From SMXL01 sp036985715 (GTDB lineage: Bacteria > Bacteroidota > Rhodothermia > Rhodothermales > UBA10348), in the NCBI GenBank assembly GCA_036985715.1, contig BTQE01000034.1:1-28455 (forward strand): a DNA stretch of 28,455 nt. The letters run 5' to 3'. This document shows, piece by piece, positions 24,094-28,455 of this stretch; the first letter of the stretch is position 1; every line of letters starts with the position of its first letter. A program made the translations under genes and the position numbers. The notes beneath the pieces were generated by a model. It was not told where the DNA came from, made no database searches, and saw only the letters and a program-made list of their open reading frames with translations.

Positions 24094-25725
24094 TCATTCT
24101 ATCCGGTGCCGAAGGGCCTTCCCCGGACGCACGCCGGTCGGTTCGCCTTCCCATAACACGGCTCTTCCGGATACAAAGACATATCCAACGCCGGTCGCAT
24201 ACTGGTGAGGATCACCGAAGACTGCATGATCCGAAATCGCCTCGGAATCCAGGACCACAACGTCTGCGATGACACCTGGCTCAAGACGGCCACGCTCCTT
24301 GAGCCCCAACCGATCTGCTGGCAGGCTCGTCATTTTTTGAATCGCCTGCTGGAATGTCAAAACACCCTCCTCGCGGACGTAATACCTGAGCACTCGGGCG
24401 AATGCGCCATAATTCCGCGGATGAGGGACCCCGGTGCCGAGCGCAGGTATGCCTCCATCTGATGAAATCATTGTTGTTGGATGGATCATCACACGACGCA
24501 CGTCGCCCTCGGACATGGAGTGAAAAATGCCCGAGCACCCGCCTGTTTCCACAAGAAGAATGGCCACATCAGCAGCTCCTTCGACGGTAATCGATTTTCT
24601 GTCTCGCTCCAGAATGTCTGCGAGGCTCAAACCGTCCATTGCTGAGTTGTTGGGACATCGAGCAGCTACTATCGTCGATGGATCGGCCCCCCGTTCCTCG
24701 ACTATGTGCGCGATCACGTCGGAGCGGATACGATTCCTCGTCTCCGGGTCTTTTAGCCGCTCGAGAAGCTCGCTGGTTCCACCCGCCTTGGCCCACCCCG
24801 GGAAGAGGATCGTCATTCCCGTGCTTGACGCGGTATAGGGGTATTGGTCGATTGTGACATCCACGCCTCTCGCTCGGGCCTCTTCGATCAGTTTCAAGGT
24901 AGCGACCGTCCCTCCCCATCGCGCTTTTCCGATCACCTTGTGATGGGTCACCTGGGCTGCAATACCGGCTTCTTCTCCGACCCGAATGACTTCCGAGATG
25001 CTCTCCAAAACACGGGCACCTTCGTCTCGAATGTGGCTAATATAAAGCCCATTATGCGTGGCAAGTGGCCCGGCAAGTACGATCAGTTCATCCAGATTCG
25101 CGTACGATCCCGGAGTGTATTCGAGTCCGGACGACAGGCCAAACGCGCCGTCCAACATGGCTCGTTCGACCAGCGAAACCATATCCGCCAACTCCGATAC
25201 CGTTGGGGCCCTATCCTCCTGACCCATGACTCGGCCTCGAATACTCCCGTGCCCGACAAACAGGCCGACATTGATCGCGCTGGGTAGCGCATCCATGTAC
25301 GCCAGGAATTCACCGATTTGAATGGGTGAGCTCCCATCCTGGCCTCCCAGGGCGGTTGTCACACCCTGACGAACGTAGTTTTCAGCCAGGGGTCTTTGAA
25401 CAATCCCACTCGATTCCGGTGATCCAGAAGTGGCGTGGCTGTGGATGTCGATGAATCCGGGGACGACAGCAAGCCCCGTTGCATCTATACGCCTGGCAGC
25501 CCGTGCCGCCGACAAATCGCCGATAGCGGCAATTCGATTTCCGAGGATGCCTACATCGGTACGGACGCCGTCCGTACCCAAGCCGTCATAGACGGTGCCG
25601 CCGGAAATGACGACCGAATAAATGGTTTCCTGATCAGTGGTGGATCGTGCTGTGGCGAGCTGAGCCGTGGCGGCGATGATCAGACTGATCAGCAGCGTAA
25701 ATCTGATGAAGTTGCTTCGAGTCAT
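24094..25725 (-). CDS. Secreted D-aminoacylase-like amidohydrolase
   Basis: A 543-residue protein of the amidohydrolase superfamily, most like D-aminoacylase / N-acyl-D-amino-acid deacylase, which removes the acyl group from N-acylated D-amino acids. It has a cleavable-type signal peptide (about 1-27), so it acts outside the cytoplasm. Metal ligands are visible: His95 and His97 (FIDIHSHAT), His231 (YISHIRDEG), His261 (QVTHHK) and Asp423 (ISSDGG). The position that is Cys in the Alcaligenes enzyme (GNCG) is Asp130 here (GQDG), so metal bridging may differ. Its ATG overlaps the upstream amidohydrolase stop by four bases. Substrate is uncertain; dipeptidase or other N-acyl hydrolase activity is possible. 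Confidence 0.9.
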   Translation of the reverse strand: MTRSNFIRFTLLISLIIAATAQLATARSTTDQETIYSVVISGGTVYDGLGTDGVRTDVGILGNRIAAIGDLSAARAARRIDATGLAVVPGFIDIHSHATSGSPESSGIVQRPLAENYVRQGVTTALGGQDGSSPIQIGEFLAYMDALPSAINVGLFVGHGSIRGRVMGQEDRAPTVSELADMVSLVERAMLDGAFGLSSGLEYTPGSYANLDELIVLAGPLATHNGLYISHIRDEGARVLESISEVIRVGEEAGIAAQVTHHKVIGKARWGGTVATLKLIEEARARGVDVTIDQYPYTASSTGMTILFPGWAKAGGTSELLERLKDPETRNRIRSDVIAHIVEERGADPSTIVAARCPNNSAMDGLSLADILERDRKSITVEGAADVAILLVETGGCSGIFHSMSEGDVRRVMIHPTTMISSDGGIPALGTGVPHPRNYGAFARVLRYYVREEGVLTFQQAIQKMTSLPADRLGLKERGRLEPGVIADVVVLDSEAISDHAVFGDPHQYATGVGYVFVSGRAVLWEGEPTGVRPGKALRHRIE

Positions 25726-27419
25726 GGCTCTACATGTTGGCCGGTGGTCCCTGCACGCTTAACGAATCTGCCAGGCAGGGCACCGGTGTGTGTACCGTTT
25801 CTTAGTACGATCTTACCGTTGACGAACACGTGAATCATACCGGTCGCGAGTTGGTGAGGATCGTCAAACGTGGCATGATCGATAATCGTGTTTGGATCGA
25901 ATACGGCTATGTCAGCAAAATATCCGTCCGCCAGTCGACCTCTTTTATCAAGGTGAAGGTTTTCTGCGGGTAGTGAAGTCAATCTGCGAACTGCCTCCTC
26001 GAGAGGGATGAGCCCCTCATCCCGAACATACTTCCCAAGAAGACGAGCGAAGTTTCCGTAAGCCCTCGGATGGGGTTGCGAATTGAGAAACACTCCTTCC
26101 GGACTGAGTGAACCCGAGTCCGACCCAAAACTCACCCAGGGGACCTGAATCTGACGGCGCACATTCTCTTCAGACATCAGGAAATACACAACATCAACTC
26201 TTGAGCTGTCGGCGATAACGAGCTCGATGGCCGTTTCCTCAGGGGATTTGCCCCTCAATTCGGCCGCCTCAGATAGCGTTTTCCCGGTCAGGTAGCGCAG
26301 CGAGTCCTGTCTGAATCCTACGAGGACTGTGCCTTCAGCTCCTGCGGACAAATACAGGTTTTCCCACTCGTCAGTGGGTGTGCTCATTTCCTCAATCAGT
26401 CGCGATCTGATCGAGGGATCCTGAAGGCGTTTTCTCCAGACGCCATAGCCACCTTCTTGAACCCACGGTGGCATCGCAGCGTCGAGACCAGTGGACCCGG
26501 CCGTGTACGTATACATATCCGCCGTAATGGATAGACCCTCGGCGCGCGCTTCTTCGACGCGGTCAATGACGTCCTCGAGCTTGCTCCAATTTTGTAGACC
26601 TGCAGCCTTGAGATGGTATATTTCTGCCCTGATGTCGGCTTCCCGAGCGATCTCAATGAGTTCATCGACAGATTCGAGCAACCGGTTGCCCTCGCTCCTG
26701 ACGTGGCTGATGTACATGCCGCCGTATTCGGCCGCTACACGGGCCAACTCGATAAGCTCCTCCGTATCTGCGTAAAACGCAGGTGTGTAGATGAGCGAGG
26801 ATCCGACCCCAAGCGCACCCTCTTCCATGGCCTCTCGAACCAGTTGCTTCATGCGTTCGAGTTCATCGGCTGTCGGAGGACGATCTTCCTCCTGGAGTTC
26901 GTGGATGCGCACGGTGGTTGCTCCAACGAAGGAGGCCACATTCGGCGTGATGCCTCGCCGCTCGAGCGATGAAAGGTATTCTCCGAGTGTTGTCCAATCG
27001 ATGTCGTACTTGATGTCGGACTGGGCGTTGATGGTCTCTTCCTTCATGGCTTCGTTCAGCGGACCCAATGACCAACCCTCACCGAAAATCTCCAACGTAA
27101 CGCCCTGAAGGATGTCGCCCATCGAGCGACCGTCCTCAATGAGCGAGGTGGTCGCCCAGCTGAGCATGTTGATAAACCCCGGTGCGACCGCCAGCCCGGA
27201 AACGTCCAGCTCCTCGGCAGCCGAAAATCCGGATAGATCGCCGACGGCCGCAATCGTATCGGCCCGGATTCCGACGTCAGCGACGTAAGGAGCTTGACCC
27301 GAGCCGTCGTAAATCGTGCCGCCAACTAACAGTGTGTCAAAATCCGTACTTGATGAGCACGAGGACAAGAAAATAATCGCACCAACAAGAATGGGAGAGT
27401 ATAAACGAAGCCGTAGCAT
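25722..27419 (-). CDS. Lipoprotein amidohydrolase, D-aminoacylase-like, lacking HxH
   Basis: A 565-residue homologue of the downstream gene product, started at the ATG at 27419 because this places a lipoprotein signal at the N-terminus (lipobox LSSC, Cys21). An upstream in-frame start at 27476 would add 19 residues before it. The barrel is complete, but the HxH position reads FINMLSWAT, so both histidines are replaced (Leu86, Trp88). The bridging position is Glu114 (FGEGWS), and His239 (YISHVRSEG), His269 (IYHLKAAG) and Asp434 (FGSDSGS) are kept. This suggests a single-metal enzyme or a changed reaction. I recall other bacterial homologues with the same FINMLSW motif, so it is likely a stable subfamily. 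It is probably co-transcribed with the next gene. Confidence 0.88.
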   Translation of the reverse strand: MLRLRLYSPILVGAIIFLSSCSSSTDFDTLLVGGTIYDGSGQAPYVADVGIRADTIAAVGDLSGFSAAEELDVSGLAVAPGFINMLSWATTSLIEDGRSMGDILQGVTLEIFGEGWSLGPLNEAMKEETINAQSDIKYDIDWTTLGEYLSSLERRGITPNVASFVGATTVRIHELQEEDRPPTADELERMKQLVREAMEEGALGVGSSLIYTPAFYADTEELIELARVAAEYGGMYISHVRSEGNRLLESVDELIEIAREADIRAEIYHLKAAGLQNWSKLEDVIDRVEEARAEGLSITADMYTYTAGSTGLDAAMPPWVQEGGYGVWRKRLQDPSIRSRLIEEMSTPTDEWENLYLSAGAEGTVLVGFRQDSLRYLTGKTLSEAAELRGKSPEETAIELVIADSSRVDVVYFLMSEENVRRQIQVPWVSFGSDSGSLSPEGVFLNSQPHPRAYGNFARLLGKYVRDEGLIPLEEAVRRLTSLPAENLHLDKRGRLADGYFADIAVFDPNTIIDHATFDDPHQLATGMIHVFVNGKIVLRNGTHTGALPGRFVKRAGTTGQHVEP

Positions 27420-27506
27420 GAAAAAGTCCGGTGAGGTGGGGGGTTGTAGCCCATGCTGGTCAGCCGCTGAAACCAACGTTATCTCAGGGTACGGAAAGAA
27501 TAGGGC

Positions 27507-27542
27507 AAAAAAGAAGGCCCACCTCGAAAAACGAGGCGGGCC
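27507..27542 (-). terminator. Intrinsic terminator after the SDR gene
   Basis: On the minus strand an 11-base-pair stem (GGCCCGCCTCG with CGAGGTGGGCC, one G-T pair) closes a TTTTT loop and is followed by TTCTTTTTT. This is a textbook rho-independent terminator. It lies 88 bases beyond the SDR stop and 87 bases before the lipoprotein amidohydrolase start, separating the two transcription units. Confidence 0.9.
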
Positions 27543-27567
27543 CGGAAGAAAATGCTGAGAGGGAGGG

Positions 27568-27630
27568 TCAGCTATTTTCAGTTATCAATATCGACAATTC
27601 ATCCAGCGGATGCAAGTGAATCCCTTCCAT
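27568..27630 (-). CDS. Possible 20-codon small ORF coupled to the SDR gene
   Basis: An ATG overlaps the SDR stop codon by one base (TGATG) and opens a 20-codon frame (MEGIHLHPLDELSILITENS) that ends before the terminator. The arrangement is that of translational coupling. With only 20 codons it could be chance, and no function or family can be recognised. Confidence 0.2.
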   Translation of the reverse strand: MEGIHLHPLDELSILITENS

Positions 27631-28403
27631 CAAGTCCGTCGGCGAACCATGGTTGCCGCCGATTGATCAACGCACATGAGCGAAATTTCGTTGATATTGA
27701 CGTGTGGAGGCCGTGTGGCGCAATACATCACCGCATCAGCAACATCGACGGCCGTGAGTGGCACAACTCCCGCATAAATATTCTCTGCACGTTCAGCATC
27801 GCCCTCGAATCGGACCAGGCTGAATTCCGTCTCAACCAGCCCAGGATCTACCGAAGAAACGCGAATTGGAGTACCATGAAGGTCCATTTTCAGGCCTTCA
27901 TTGATGGCCCTGACTGCGTGTTTCGTGGCGCAATAAATCGTGCCACCGGGGTACACCCAACGCCCCGCAACGGAACCAATATGGATGATATGACCTCGAT
28001 TTCGTTCAATCATACCAGGAATAACGACCCCGTTTACATACAACAGGCCCTTCACATTCGTGTCCATCATTCCGTCCAGATGATCCAGGCGAGTCTGGTA
28101 AGAGTTTTCGAGTCCAAGCGCCTTACCCGCGTTGTTGACCAGAATATCTATTTCCTGCCACTCCCTCGGGATTTCTTTCACGGACTTCTGAACCGCATCA
28201 TGATCGGATATGTCTAGCTTGAAAGCGTAAAACGACGTCCCGTACTCCTTTTCCCAGGTCACAACCATCTCACGCAGTCGCTCGATTCGTCTCGCGCAGA
28301 CGATTACACGCGCTCCGGCGCCGGCAAACGCTCCCACGCAGGCCGCACCAATTCCAGAACTCGCGCCCGTTACAAATACAATTTGATCTTGCAGTGATAC
28401 CAT
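27630..28403 (-). CDS. Short-chain dehydrogenase/reductase
   Basis: A 257-residue classical SDR that oxidises or reduces a hydroxyl/carbonyl substrate with NAD(P). The cofactor motif TGASSGIG is near residue 13, followed by CARRIERL (Arg residues after the second strand favour NADP), NNAG near 90, the catalytic Ser in IGSVAG and the Y-x3-K motif in IYCATK. It resembles the YdfG/serine-3-dehydrogenase-like group, but the substrate cannot be assigned. I start it at the ATG at 28403; a TTG two codons upstream is less likely. It is followed by a strong terminator. The 52 bases upstream are AT-rich but show no clear promoter before the window ends. Confidence 0.93.
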   Translation of the reverse strand: MVSLQDQIVFVTGASSGIGAACVGAFAGAGARVIVCARRIERLREMVVTWEKEYGTSFYAFKLDISDHDAVQKSVKEIPREWQEIDILVNNAGKALGLENSYQTRLDHLDGMMDTNVKGLLYVNGVVIPGMIERNRGHIIHIGSVAGRWVYPGGTIYCATKHAVRAINEGLKMDLHGTPIRVSSVDPGLVETEFSLVRFEGDAERAENIYAGVVPLTAVDVADAVMYCATRPPHVNINEISLMCVDQSAATMVRRRT

Positions 28404-28455
28404 GCCCAATTGATCTTTATTTACCCGAATTGCGTCTGTAACTTATAATTTCGGA

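Noticed and set aside
27552..28217. 221-codon plus-strand open frame opposite the SDR gene
   Set aside because: The minus-strand SDR has TGxxxGIG, NNAG and YxxxK motifs and a terminator in the right direction; the opposite frame has none.

Overview
This 28.5 kb stretch looks like chromosomal housekeeping DNA from a free-living, aerobic, Gram-negative bacterium of the Bacteroidota/Rhodothermota/Balneolota type. The pointers are a DUF4159 protein, a TonB-dependent receptor with an N-terminal carboxypeptidase-regulatory-like domain, lipoproteins and signal peptides indicating an outer membrane, a 14-subunit-type complex I cluster, and mostly weak or absent Shine-Dalgarno sequences (glyA, nuoH and tatC are exceptions). 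The species cannot be named from the sequence. No rRNA, tRNA, CRISPR array, insertion sequence or prophage was recognised. The window is densely coding and no gene-free stretch exceeds about 215 bases.

Layout. (1) 92-3309, minus strand: argS, pheA and an ECF sigma factor gene, read in that order. (2) 3524-11250, plus strand: a DUF4159 secreted protein, glyA, an orotate-type phosphoribosyltransferase, tatC, an S41 (CtpA-like) protease, a TauE/SafE permease and an HtrA/DegP-type lipoprotein protease. (3) 11290-20822, minus strand: nuoA-nuoB-nuoC-nuoD-nuoE-nuoF-nuoG-nuoH, then rpe and an M23 peptidase. The nuoI-nuoN genes that normally complete the cluster are not here. (4) 21033-27419, minus strand: two D-aminoacylase-like amidohydrolases (one a lipoprotein, one with an ordinary signal peptide) whose reading frames overlap by four bases, followed by a large TonB-dependent receptor. 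(5) 27630-28403, minus strand: a short-chain dehydrogenase with a strong intrinsic terminator behind it.

How the parts fit. Region 3 builds the NADH-oxidising and quinone-facing half of complex I; the proton-pumping membrane subunits must be encoded elsewhere. Region 2 is rich in envelope biogenesis and protein quality control (TatC, S41, HtrA), with one-carbon and nucleotide metabolism at its start. Region 4 reads as an uptake-and-hydrolysis locus, possibly for N-acylated or D-amino-acid-containing compounds, but the substrate is inferred only from family membership.

The most notable points are the lipoprotein amidohydrolase that has lost the HxH metal motif while keeping the other ligands, a NuoG without the N7 cluster cysteines and with a short C-terminal domain, the split nuo cluster joined to rpe, an ECF sigma factor with a hydrophobic tail and no visible anti-sigma gene, and a terminator-like hairpin just upstream of argS. 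I did not find a clearly new multi-gene system such as a defence island.
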